Shown here: one piece after another, positions 54,190-64,000 of the stretch
Layout of the letters: every line of letters starts with the position of its first letter
Numbering within the stretch: position 1 is the first letter of the stretch
Made by a program: the position numbers and the translations under genes
Source: Apiotrichum sp. Y4204
Lineage: Eukaryota; Basidiomycota; Tremellomycetes; Trichosporonales; Trichosporonaceae
Length of the DNA: 64,000 bases
NCBI GenBank assembly: GCA_025531455.1
Contig: JAMYHL010000010.1
Coordinates: forward strand, 1,426,001-1,490,000
Direction: 5' to 3'
Notes under the pieces: generated by a model
Seen by the model: only the letters and a program-made list of their open reading frames with translations
Database searches by the model: none
What the model was told of the DNA's origin: nothing

Positions 54190-57100
54190 ATGTCGCGCAA
54201 CGCCCCATCGTCGCGCTACAACATCTCCAAGCCGAGACCGTACAACACCCCGCCATCGCAACACATCCCGCTCCCCGGCTCGAGCAACGGCGGCCCATAC
54301 CCCTCTCTCCAGCCGACATCAAGCCGCGGCGGCGGCGCGTACGACTCGAGCTCCCTGGGATCCCTCGGCGGCGAGAACCGCGCCGGCGTCGGCGCAGCTG
54401 GCGCACGGTATGGCGACACCTCCCTCGGCGCGCCGCCCAGTCTAGCCGTCTCGCTCAACACTTCTGGCGGATCGAATGCCTCAGGGTCGCCGATACGGCC
54501 CGCGCGATCGCAGCGACGGTCGCCGGGGGATTCCGCCCCGCCACTGCAGGCGAGCGCAGCGAACGCGTTCAGCACGCGGAGCAATGGCGCGTCTGGGGGT
54601 CCTCGCCGGCCGTCGAGAGGAAATAGCGACATGCACATGGTGGCTTCCCCCATGCACATGGATGCGCCGTTGATACCCTCTCCGCCTGCGTCTCCGCTCG
54701 CATCTCCGCTGGAGCCGCCGCGGCGGCACGTCGACCCGTGGGACGAGGCACGCGAGCAGCGAGAGCAGGCACGGCAGTTTAGCAAGGACTCGGCGTACGC
54801 TGCGGCCGAAGCGAAACGTGCTGGATCGGGAGACGCAGCGCGTAATGTCGTCAACGCGTTTATGGCGGCCAAGAAGCCCGAGCAGGGGGCGCGCCGGCCA
54901 CCACGGCGGAAGACGCAGGCTACAAAGGAGAGCTGGGATGAGATTGTCGGCGGGGCGGGTGCTACTGGCGGCAGGTTTGCCGAGATTGATGGTGAGCAAG
55001 CGTGGCTCGCTGGTTGCTAACTGTAAAAGCTGTCATGCGCAAGATTCACAAGCAGTGGCCGTTTGTGCTCGAGGGCGACGTGAGTTGCTGGTGCTAGTGC
55101 GACACTCACCACCACAGTTCTCCCCCTCCTCGCTCGCGCTATCACTTCTCTCAGAGGAGCCCACCCGCGGCATGCCGCCCCACCCCGATCTCGGCTCCTT
55201 CATGGCCGTGCACGGCGCCCTGTCGACATCGCTGCAAAAGGCCGTGCAATCCCATTTCCAGACCTTTGCGGCCAGTCTCCCCACCCACGCCTCGTTCATG
55301 GCCACGCTTGACCGCGCCATGGCGCAGACCAAGTCTTCGCGTGAAGCGCTCAAGGAGGCGCGCGAGGGCATCAGCGGCAAGGGCAAGGCAGAGCTCGCGA
55401 GCGTGCGCAACAGAGAAAGGATGGTGCGCGAGATGCTCAAGATCCTGGATGTCATGTGAGTCTAATGCTACGAGTGTGGCTGACCCCAGCGACGAGTTGA
55501 AGCAGGTCCCGGAGCAGCTCGAGGAGAACATTGCAGAAAAGCGCTTCCTCCAGGCCGCCCTCCTGCTCGTCAAGAGCATCAAGGCGATCAACCGCGAGGA
55601 CATGCGCGAGGTTGGCGCCATGTCCGATCTCCGCCAGTACTTCCTCTCCCAGGAGACGGCACTCGCAGACATTCTCATCGAGGAGCTTCACAGCCACATA
55701 TACCTCAAGACTATGAACAACGAATCTCGCTGGCGCACCTACACCCCGGGGCAACACACATGTGGGTATCGGTTGTGGTCACCCGCTGACAGCAGTGCCT
55801 GTGATTGAGAGTCCTGAACTGAAAGATGCGGCAATGGGTGACGAGTCCTCGCGCTTCTCTCAGTATCTCTCCCATCTTGCAATCAAACCCAACCAGGAGC
55901 CGATACTCGATGAGCTCACTGTTCGGCGACCGGCGCGGAGCTCAGCCGCGCTACGGAACACCACCTCGATCACTTCGATCAACTCCCTCGCGGGGATTGA
56001 CTCCGAGGCAACCGACTCGTTTGTCTACATGGAGAGCTTGCTGGAAGCGCTGGCCGCGCTTGGACGACTCGGTCAAGCGCTGGACACTCTGGTCCAGCGC
56101 GTCCCGTCAGAGATCCACACTCTGATTGAGGGGACTATGGAGGAGGTTGACGACCGCGCTGACCAGCGAGCGGAAGAGTTGAGTGCGCTCACCGTTGTGC
56201 GTCCCCAGCAGGTGCTTCTTGTCGAAAAGCATGACCTGGAGAGCATGCCGCTGTTCGACAATGACACTCTCCGTGTCGTGTTGTCCCTCGATGGTGGCGG
56301 GCCACCTAAACACGCCATGGTGCTGCGCGATCTGTTCTGGACCCTCTTCTCCAAGCTCGCCGCCGTCATGGAGGGCCACCGAGCCGTTTACGAAGTGTCG
56401 CGCTGGATCGCGTCACGACGAGACTTTAAGGACATGACGAAATCTGATTTGAATCTGAATGTGCCTGTGATTGAGGTGTGGCGCCCTGTGCAGCAGGAGG
56501 TACGCGCACTGCTGCAGGGCTACCTGCGAGACGAGTCTCAAGGCTCGACCTTGCCGCAGAATGCCCTGCCGAGCATCAACCAGGTGCTCCGTGAGGGCCG
56601 TCTGAACCGCGACAAGCAGAGAGTGAGTTTGAAGGGTTTTGGACCACTAACTCTCAGGAACTGTTCAAGTTTAGCAACTCTGATACCCGTGTTGTCAATT
56701 CCGAGATCAAGGAGCTCGACGAGTCGCTCAAGCAAACGCTGCGTGCATCTGTGCCGGGCCTGATCAACCTCCAGGCGAGCGAGAGCATTAACGTCATCAG
56801 CGGAAGCTCATCGGGAGAGGACCGGTACTCGACGTCGGGCAAGTATCGCACCCTCATACCTGCAAATCCGTTTAATGTCACCGTGCTCTTCGAGCCAACT
56901 CTTGCGTTCATCGACCGCGTCAACCATATCGTGCCCCCCGGGTTCGAGGAGGAGGTGCCGCAGTTTGGCTCTGGACTCGAAGACTTTGTCAAGTCGGTCT
57001 TCCTCCCTCAGCTGGACGAGAAGGTTACTGCTTCGTTCCAGCACGCCGTCTGCGGCTCGGATGCGTTCCAGCTCGACCACCGGCCGATCATCGGCCTCGA

Positions 57101-58357
57101 GAAGCCGCCGCTCAAGTCAAGTGTCCGTGTCATGGCGCTTATCCAAAGCCTGTGTATAATGCTGCAGGAGACGCCGTTCCACCGGGAAAACTACAGTCGT
57201 CTGGTCGTCGGCGTAGTCGTGCAGTACTATCAGCAACTGCATTCGCGGTTCAAGGGTGGGTTCACCAAATCGGTACGAGCCCAGACGCTAATTCCAGAAC
57301 TTGGTTCACTCGCCAGTGGCGGCGAAACCGCACTGCCTGCTGTGTGGGCTCAGCGTGAGGACGTCGCGCCTGTTCTTGCCAAGCTGCGCAAGGTACCCGC
57401 AAAGGACTATGTGAGCGCTGCGCGTGCCTCACGGCGGGAGATCAAGATGATGCTCGCACTGCTGGATGGCAAGCACCCGCGCGACACGCAACTGCTCAAC
57501 TCGACGCGCAAGTTTGAATCGCTCGCCAACCTTGCCAACAGCATGCGGTGGTTTATGAACGCCTTGTTGGATCTCCAGCAGCTTGCGGATGAGGAGGAGC
57601 TTGACAACCCCCAGGCCCGTGTGTCTGAGCCAGGAGAGGCGCCTCGCCTGCCTCTGACCCCGGCAATGTCGGAGAGCTTCGAGGCATTGGTCCACACGTA
57701 CGAGCAGCTCATTGAGATGACGCTCAACACGCTGCATCTCGAGGTGCGCTGCCGCGTGCTGTGCAACCTCCGGGCGTCTTTGACAAGGGTAAGCATCCTG
57801 CTCGACTTGCATTCTTACTCCAGGCCGACCAGCGACTCGAGAGCGAGGCGTTTGAGCCCGACCCCGATATTGTCGACCTCAACTCGACGCTCATGGAGAT
57901 GGACACGATCGCGTCGCGTACCTTGCGCAACGAGGACAAGCAGTACCTCTTCCGTGGGCTGGCCACGCACATTGACCACCTGTTTGTCAACGCAGCCCAG
58001 GACATCAAGCAGATAAACGTGCCCGGGGTGCGCAAGATCCGCCGCAACATCCTCTCGCTGCAGCAGACGCTGCGGGGCATCATCCAGTCCGACGCCGAGG
58101 GAATGCTCGTGCGCGCGACCGAGTTTTGGGACCTGTATGAGAAGGGTCCGAAGGTGGGTACAAACCCATAAGATTGGTGCTGACGACAGAAAATGCTCGG
58201 CGGGATCGCGCCCAACAAGCCCATGTTCTCGTTTGAAGACTATAATGCGATGCTGGAGCTGCAGTGCGGCGCAGAAGGCGAGGACGAGCTCAACACATAT
58301 CTCATTGATCTGCACGCCATCGCAATGCAGGTCGACGACTGGGAGGTGGATGCCTAG
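54190..58357 (+). CDS. SEC8: Exocyst complex subunit SEC8
   Basis: Exons 54190-54991, 55030-55079, 55118-55455, 55490-55761, 55796-56622, 56658-57788, 57824-58153 and 58190-58357 give 1305 aa. It is a core exocyst subunit that tethers secretory vesicles at growth and septation sites. The first 260 residues are Ser/Pro-rich and disordered. The conserved Sec8 N-terminal domain starts at MRKIHKQWPFVLEGDFSP, with a coiled-coil-rich region after it (LKQVPEQLEENIAEKRFLQAA) and long helical repeats typical of CATCHR tethers. The C-terminal signature FSFEDYNAMLELQCG is present. Introns are all 34-38 nt. The start is the first ATG of the frame after the leader. Confidence 0.94.
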
Positions 58358-58492
58358 ATGTACTATACGCGATGTAGGAACCCATATGATGATCCTGGTG
58401 GAGCGTGGTGACTGACTGGCGATGGCGACGGTGAAATATTGACTACTTTGACCAGCGTGCATCGCTCTCTACTACAAGGCATGTGTACCCAA

Positions 58493-59791
58493 CTACGGGA
58501 CGACGCTTTCCTGCGCAAGAAGCTGCTCCACCGTCTCCCGCTTGCGTACTAAATGCGCCTGCGTCCCATCAACGAGCACCTCGGCGGCTCGCGGCCGCGT
58601 ATTGTAATTACTCGACATGACAAACGAGTACGCGCCCGTATCGCGAATAGCGAGCAGATCCCCGACCTCGACATTGAGCTCGCGCGCCCTCGCGAGCCAA
58701 TCACCACTCTCGCACACGGGCCCGACGACATCATACACGCTCGTCTCGCCTCGGCGCGGCGCAACCGCCTCGACGCGGTGGAACGCCTCGTACATTGCCG
58801 GCCGCGCGAGGTCGTTCATCGCCGCATCGACAATCGCAAAGTTCTTGCCCCCCGACGTATCCGGCTTGAGGTACTCGACCTTTGTAAGCAGCACGCCCGC
58901 AGCGCCGACGAGGGACCGGCCGGGCTCGAACCACACCTCCTTTCCTTGCGCGCGGGCATCAATGTGGTCGAGCAGCGCGCACACGAATTCCGCTGTGGGA
59001 GGGGGCACCGCGCCGTCGCCGTAGTCGATACCCAGCCCGCCGCCGATATCGATATGTTTGATGCTGATACCGTCGGATTCGAGCGCGTCGACGAGATCGA
59101 GCACCCGGTCAAGAGCAGAGAGGTACGGCGCGGTATCCGTAATCTGTGAGCCGATGTGGCAGTCGACACCACAGACCTCGAGGTGGGGGAGCGCCGCGGC
59201 GGCAGCGTACGCGGCCCGCGCGTCGTCGTACGCGATACCGAATTTGTTCCCCTTCTTTCCCGTCGTATTGTAGCTGTGCGTGTTGGCGTCCACGTCGGGG
59301 TTGACGCGGAGTGCGACTGGCGCCCGGATGTTCAATTCAGAGGCGACGGCATCGAGCCGCGCAAGCTCGGGGATGGACTCGACATTGAAGCATTTCACGC
59401 CGGCGACGAGGGCCGCGCGCATCTCCTCTGCCGTCTTGCCCACGCCTGAGAAAACGACATTTGACGCCTTCCCCCCTGCGGCAAGGACGCGGGCGAGTTC
59501 GCCGCCAGAAACGATATCAAACCCCGCCCCGAGGCGCGCAAATACACTCAAAACGCCGAGGTTGCTGTTCGCCTTGACTGCCACATGGACCTTTACGCTG
59601 TCGGGGGAGGCGGCGCGGGACGAGCGCGCAATGCCCGCGACGTACGCTTCCCACGCGGCGGTGAGCGCGCCCCGCGAGTAGACGTACAGCGGCGTACCGT
59701 GTGTTTCGGCGAGAGACGCCGCGCGCACACCCTCAATGTACAGTGTCCCATCCGGGCGGTGGATTGCTTGCTGCGCGGTCGTGTTCGTCAT
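58493..59791 (-). CDS. lysA: Bacterial-type diaminopimelate decarboxylase (LysA), intronless
   Basis: A single open frame of 432 aa. The enzyme is a PLP-dependent fold-III decarboxylase that turns meso-diaminopimelate into L-lysine. The family residues are present: PLP lysine K73 in HVAVKANSN, substrate-specific loop FDIVSGGELA, RVNPDVDANTH, H212 in DCHIGSQITD, the phosphate loop GGGLGIDYGDG, EPGRSLVG (R292), catalytic-dyad Cys360 with CESGD, and the late Tyr in AYSFVMSSNYN. Length and motifs match proteobacterial LysA nearly end to end. Fungi normally make lysine through alpha-aminoadipate and lack this step, and nearly every neighbour has introns, so lateral transfer is the likely origin (inference). 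A fungal-like leader suggests it is settled in the genome, and no frame break is seen. The 3' end is 135 bp from SEC8. Confidence 0.93.
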   Translation of the reverse strand: MTNTTAQQAIHRPDGTLYIEGVRAASLAETHGTPLYVYSRGALTAAWEAYVAGIARSSRAASPDSVKVHVAVKANSNLGVLSVFARLGAGFDIVSGGELARVLAAGGKASNVVFSGVGKTAEEMRAALVAGVKCFNVESIPELARLDAVASELNIRAPVALRVNPDVDANTHSYNTTGKKGNKFGIAYDDARAAYAAAAALPHLEVCGVDCHIGSQITDTAPYLSALDRVLDLVDALESDGISIKHIDIGGGLGIDYGDGAVPPPTAEFVCALLDHIDARAQGKEVWFEPGRSLVGAAGVLLTKVEYLKPDTSGGKNFAIVDAAMNDLARPAMYEAFHRVEAVAPRRGETSVYDVVGPVCESGDWLARARELNVEVGDLLAIRDTGAYSFVMSSNYNTRPRAAEVLVDGTQAHLVRKRETVEQLLAQESVVP

Positions 59792-60957
59792 GCCTGGTAT
59801 TGGCGAGTGGAAGACGAGTATGGGGTATAAAGAAGAGAGAGTGGGGGGAAGGACTTGGACGTCATGGACCTGGGGACTATGGTCTTGGCACGGTTCAGTA
59901 CGCAGCTCGACCTCGGACTCGTTTCGGCGTATATGCCCGGCGCTGTTCTATGGTGCTCGGCGGGACGAATGCCGAGCGAAACACCGACTCGCAGAGATCC
60001 AAAGCGACGGCAAGCGTATATCCTGCTCTTTGCGTCGTATAATCCAGATGCCGGCCGGGGAACCGGGGACGCGGCGGCAGTTCCTTATCGCTATCGTCGC
60101 CGAGAAACAAAACACATCGTCAGCTGAGTGCAGAGCGGGTGCCTGCCAAGAAGAGTGGGCATCGGTTTCGGTGTCGAGCTCGGAAAGGGGCGTTGTGGAT
60201 GAACCGAGATACAGCATGGTCGCCGGTCGGCCACCTCCGACCTGTCGTGCAGCACGTCGGCAAAGAGGAACGAGGGAACTTGGTCGGAGAACGCGCGGAG
60301 CATACTCCCCCGCGCGCGTGCGAACTGCACTTTGCTCGAGCTCCATTTTCCACGTTCTGCCAGATCCACGGATACGAGTCGGCGACCCCGGCGAGCGGTT
60401 GGCACTACTTTGGATTGTACTGTTCAAGGCGGAGGAAACCGGCGGCAGGTGCTCATCCAGCTGGACCTGGAGCCCTTTGGAGATCTGGAGACTGTCGTCC
60501 CCGCCGCGGTCTGGCTCGGGAGGTGAACGAGGTGAAGCTCACACGGCCACGACATGCTTGCTTGCCCGTCGCCCGGGTCGCCTGGCCCAACGCCAACGCC
60601 ATGTCTGTCACGACGTTCCGCGCGTATTGACTGTGTCAAGCGGTAGAGCCCCAAAGCCATGTGTCGCAGGTGGAACGCGTTCCGCTACAGCTCCCGCACC
60701 AATGTTGATAAGATGAAGACGTGCCCGCCTGTTCTACACATGCAAGCCAAGCCGTTACTTTACATCGCGTATCGAGCAATACAGTCTAAGTGATACAGGC
60801 CGACCAGTCTATCCCCATATCCTCCTTGTCAACCTCCGCGTCAAGCTCTGCGTGTGCACACTTCCCGTCCTATTGAGCTCCTCCTCGCCATACCCATCCT
60901 CTACGCTCTTCCAGCTCCCATTGACTATTGTCAGCTCTTCACCTCTCGTTTCCTTTC
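59792..60957. other. Intergenic region between lysA and the OCH1-family gene
   Basis: About 1.17 kb upstream of lysA and downstream of the OCH1-family gene. A 326-codon plus-strand frame runs through it, but its translation is Arg/Ser/Pro-rich with no domain, so I do not call it. There is no sign of other bacterial genes or a mobile element. Confidence 0.55.
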
Positions 60958-62530
60958 CTACTCACACATATGGACGAGCGCGCACTGCGGCGAGTCGCTC
61001 TTCTCCGCGCCAAAATCCGCCCGGCCGCCAGGCAGCGGCGAAAAGCCCGTCACGGGAAGCACCATGACCTCGCCGATGCGCAGGGGGCGCCGGCGGCCCC
61101 GCAGGTGCTTCCACGTCACGTTGTACCGAGCAAAGAGGTATCTCGCCGTCAGTTCTTGTGTTTCTTCTCCGCCAAACTCACGACATGACAGCGTTCGTAA
61201 ACGCTCCCGGGCCCGTCCAGTGGAGGACATTCATCGGCTTGCCCGTGTCCGCCACGACGTGCGAGCTGTTCACCACGCGGCGCGTGATCTCCTGCAGGAT
61301 GGGGTGGTACGGCGCGCTCGCAATCGCCCACTGGCAGATACCCAGCGGGTGGGCCCACTGGAAGTCTGGGTTTGCCCAGTCGAGACGCTCGTGGATGTCT
61401 ATCTCGATGCCGACAATCATCGCCGGGAGCGGCTGGAGAGTGTGCTTCCAGTCTGCGCCGTCGGTGCCGCTGATGTCCCAAAACTCGGGCTCGTGCGTGG
61501 CCCAGGCGTTGATGGGCTGCAGTGGCCGGGTCTGCTGTCAGCATTGGTTAAGAGCGTAAACGTACATCCGTATCAATGTACACGCCGCCTTCGACGAGAG
61601 GGAGGAGATAGCGCAGGAAATCGGCCTTGAGAACGCCGCGCCTCATAGAGTGATACGACCACTTGATGCCCCGCGGTTCGGTCGAGGGAAACGTCGTGTC
61701 GACCCACTGTTCCGCGCGGGCGTCGTTGTAGAAGTCCAGTGCCCAGCGGTCGAGACTGTTCATGAGCACCCAGTCAAAGGACCACGGGCCGGGCGGGTTC
61801 TTGTCCGTCTGGAAGATGTTGCGAAATGCAACTGCGGGTTTGAGAAGAGCGGGGTCGCTGCTCCCTTTGCGCTCGAGGAGAGTGTGAAGTGACGGAGGTA
61901 GGCGTAGTGCGATGGAATCGAGCATCGTGTCCTTTAGTGCTGGCGGCATATACTCTTCCACAAAGTGAATCAAGCGGTTGAAGAAGCTGATGTCAGCGCT
62001 GCCGCACGTAGATGCCCGCGCGGAGAGTTCTCCGCTCAGTCTAAAGGAAGTTGGAGAGCACCGCGACGAGGCGAGTTGGGACAGATGCCCAAGTGCCCGG
62101 CCCGATGGCCGACGGGAAATCACCAGACTCACATCTTATCCCCTCCCTCGTGGGCATCCACATCATAGCGCGCCATCGCCTCCTCGCCGAGGTCCATCTG
62201 TATCCTCCCCGTGCCATCCACCTCTCCTTCGACAGGCACGCTCGCGATCGTAAAGTTGCCCGGGAGCTGGGTCGCAAGGGGCGTGAAGACCGGGACGATG
62301 GGGAGCTCGTACGGCTCTGGCACGACTTCGGGGGGTGGGGGTGGGGCGGGGTAGAACGCCCACCCGGCCGTGAAGAGGCACACGCCCACGACGGCGGTGG
62401 CGACGAGCATCCTGCGCTTCGGGATTGAGAGGGCCGGCGCCCACGACAGCTGGCGCGGTGCGGGTGGTGTGTCCGAGGCGCGTTCGGCACTCCACAGCGA
62501 GGTGGGGAGGAGCTGGTATCCGCTGCGCAT
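60958..62530 (-). CDS. OCH1-family glycosyltransferase (GT32), type II membrane protein
   Basis: Exons (minus) 62530-62133, 61986-61566, 61531-61182 and 61141-60958 give 450 aa. A signal anchor (MLVATAVVGVCLFTAGWAFY, residues about 36-55) and a Pro-rich stem predict a Golgi enzyme. The catalytic part carries the GT32 signatures: FRNIFQTDK (the IPKIIHQTWK block), a region ending GVLKADFLRYLLPLVEGG, the DxD metal site YIDTD just before intron 2, HWTGPGAFTNAV, and VMVLPVTGFSP near the C-terminus. The family includes the initiating alpha-1,6-mannosyltransferase Och1 of N-glycan outer chains; another sugar linkage cannot be excluded. The start is the first ATG before the anchor. Introns are 34-146 nt. 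Confidence 0.88.
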
Positions 62531-63575
62531 TGTGCTCGAGAGTGATGAGGATAACTGGCGAGCATGCGTTTGGATAGAGTAGATGGAGAGTGGCGATGGA
62601 GCGGTCGCTGCCTTGTTGTCAAGGATGGACAAGAGGAGAGTAACCAAGTTGCAACAGAAAAAAAGCACTAACAAATCAACGATTCCAGCGCATCGCCTCC
62701 CCGAGAAACCGACCGAGTCCGAGACTGCAACCACCCACCCATCGCCGAGCGGGGTTTATACAGCGCGCAACACAAGATGCACGTCAGACAGGCTTCACAG
62801 ATGAGACAGATTATTGATGCCCGTTGCCTGTGACTGTTGGATCGGCCCGGGCAGCACCTTTGGATCGCATCCAGACATCAAAGAGATCAGATCACCATAT
62901 CTCTCCCTGGAAAACAACGTACAGTATACCTGAAACTGAATGACACAAAAAACGTGTTATCCAGAAACCTTATTTCTTGCAACTGCTGTGCTGCAACTGA
63001 TATCCCCCGAGAGGAGTGTCTAGCTTCCCGCCCTTTGATGCGGAGAGTTGCTGGAATCTCCGGAGGGTCAGGAGGTCCGAGAGGGGGGCTCAGAACCTCC
63101 ACAGGCAGTGCACAAACAAACTTCCCGAGAGGCCGAGATGACGACCAAGATGCAAGATGTGGTATTCTTACAGTCTCACTGCAGCCGGCTTCAGTGCTCC
63201 AGTCTCCGCCGTTGCTCGAAACCGACTGCATCCCCTACGGAGCTACTGCCCACGCGCGCTACGTCCACACGCAAGAGTTGAACGGCCGCATCCACAGTCG
63301 TAAGTGTTACTTCAACTGTTGGCGTTGTGACTGCGACGGGCGCCAGACATGGGCGCAGTACGCATCAAGGCGCCCGGTCATGGGTCACATCTAACTCTGC
63401 GCTGCGCTCTGCGCATCGACGTGCTCGACAGTGCTGACCCGCGACGCGTGTGACCAGACTGATGAGATGACCGGGGAATGTGCAGCAGACGTCACGACAC
63501 CACGCCACCACTAACATACACCAGTGTATAGTCTGGGAACTCGTCTTCTCGCCTTCACTCCTCCCACCGCTCGCA
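62531..63575. other. Divergent intergenic region (OCH1-family / cupin)
   Basis: About 1.05 kb. A plus-strand frame of 185 codons at 62837-63394 has no domain signal. I see no RNA gene or repeat. Confidence 0.5.
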
Positions 63576-64000
63576 ATGTCGCTCTCTTTCCTTGCCCCCA
63601 AGGTATGTATAATCGCTACAGCCACTAACGGCAGCCCGCGCTCGACCCTGTTCCGACTGACGCGGACGGGCGCCTCCTCCTCTTCGGCGGCGACCTTACA
63701 GTGCGTCAAGATCAAGCTCCCTGGGAGCTCTCGTCTCCCCACCCTTCCCTCTAACTGTAGGTCCAAATCCTCCCGTACGCCTCGGACACGCCGTTCCGCA
63801 CGCGCATGGTCTTCAAGGCCGGCTCAAAGCACACCTGCGGAAAGAACGCGACCAGCACCCCACCCTACCACTGGCACTGGTACCAGACCGAGACGTTTAA
63901 TGTCGTGCGTGTCATGGCAAGAGGGCTGGGCTCGTTCCCCTTGTCCCCTTTCTCAGATTGCCCGTCATCTGGCTCTAACAGTAGCACTCTGGCACCCTCG
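63576..64000 (+). CDS. Cupin-domain protein, 3' end outside the window
   Basis: Exons 63576-63602 (27 nt), 63635-63700, 63761-63904 and 63985->64000. The visible part reads MSLSFLAPK, then FGGDLTVQILPYASDT, then a cupin motif PPYHWHWYQTETFNVHSGTL. Here HxH and a following Glu would be metal ligands and HSGTL starts the next strand. The last join is in phase 0 and restores the motif. The enzyme type cannot be told from this fragment; small cupins of this kind are common in fungi. Confidence 0.78.
   Translation, partial: MSLSFLAPKVCIIATATNGSPRSTLFRLTRTGASSSSAATLQCVKIKLPGSSRLPTLPSNCRSKSSRTPRTRRSARAWSSRPAQSTPAERTRPAPHPTTGTGTRPRRLMSCVSWQEGWARSPCPLSQIARHLALTVALWHP

Noticed and set aside
58493..59791. 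lysA as bacterial contamination of the assembly
   Set aside because: It lies 135 bp from the SEC8 stop on one contiguous sequence with fungal flanks on both sides, and no other bacterial gene is present. Only read data can settle this fully.
59736..60716. 326-codon plus-strand frame between lysA and the OCH1-family gene
   Set aside because: Begins inside the lysA coding region on the other strand, with random-looking Arg/Ser/Pro composition and no domain. Considered as a possible second transferred gene and dismissed.
1..64000. CRISPR arrays, bacterial operons, insertion sequences, retrotransposons
   Set aside because: No regular spacer repeats, transposase or reverse-transcriptase motifs, or long terminal repeats were seen. 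Gene structure is eukaryotic throughout.

Overview
The window is nuclear DNA from a GC-rich basidiomycete yeast. A member of the Tremellomycetes, most plausibly the Trichosporonales, is my inference, because I have no marker-gene comparison. The evidence is eukaryotic gene content (exocyst, Dsl1/Sec39, GPI anchor synthesis, septation GTPase, complex I subunits), tRNA genes with introns, and about 100 short spliceosomal introns. Most introns are 32-75 nt, start with GTGAGT, GTGCGT or GTGGGT, and have a CTGAC or CTAAC branch site just before the AG. Exon joins were chosen by hand so that frame and family motifs are kept. Every multi-exon model adds up to a whole number of codons except the gene at 24.1 kb, which carries an apparent frameshift.

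Layout. 0-13 kb: a SEC39-type protein (5' cut), glucosylceramide synthase (minus), RAD18, a membrane-anchored methyltransferase (minus), a membrane-anchored metallophosphatase, and a mitochondrial Mmc1-like protein (minus). 13-25 kb: SPG1/TEM1 GTPase, an unknown coiled-coil protein (minus), a DnaJ protein JJJ1 that reads straight into an SRR1 domain, a glutathione S-transferase (minus), a secreted cysteine-rich CPL1-like protein, and a small basic protein with a frameshift. 25-31.5 kb: three tRNA-Pro genes, then a gene-poor stretch with one weak low-complexity ORF. 31.5-42 kb: an RBM5-like splicing factor (minus), NDUFB4, TAPT1/EMP65 (minus), GPI2, COX17 (minus) and an ETFRF1-type LYR protein. 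42-52 kb: a fourth tRNA-Pro (minus), a sucrose/alpha-glucoside MFS transporter and a large Bre4-like membrane protein. 52-64 kb: NDUFA8 (minus), SEC8, a bacterial-type lysA (minus), an OCH1-family glycosyltransferase (minus) and a cupin protein cut by the window end.

The genes are independent eukaryotic transcription units on both strands and do not form an operon. Recurrent themes are mitochondrial respiration (NDUFB4, NDUFA8, COX17, ETFRF1, Mmc1-like) and secretion or cell surface (SEC39, SEC8, GPI2, TAPT1, OCH1-like, glucosylceramide synthase, Bre4-like). The most unusual items are the intronless proteobacterial-type diaminopimelate decarboxylase in an intron-dense fungal region, the JJJ1-SRR1 fusion, the 10-nt and 14-nt coding exons of NDUFB4, and GC-AG introns required by the NDUFA8 and RBM5-like models.
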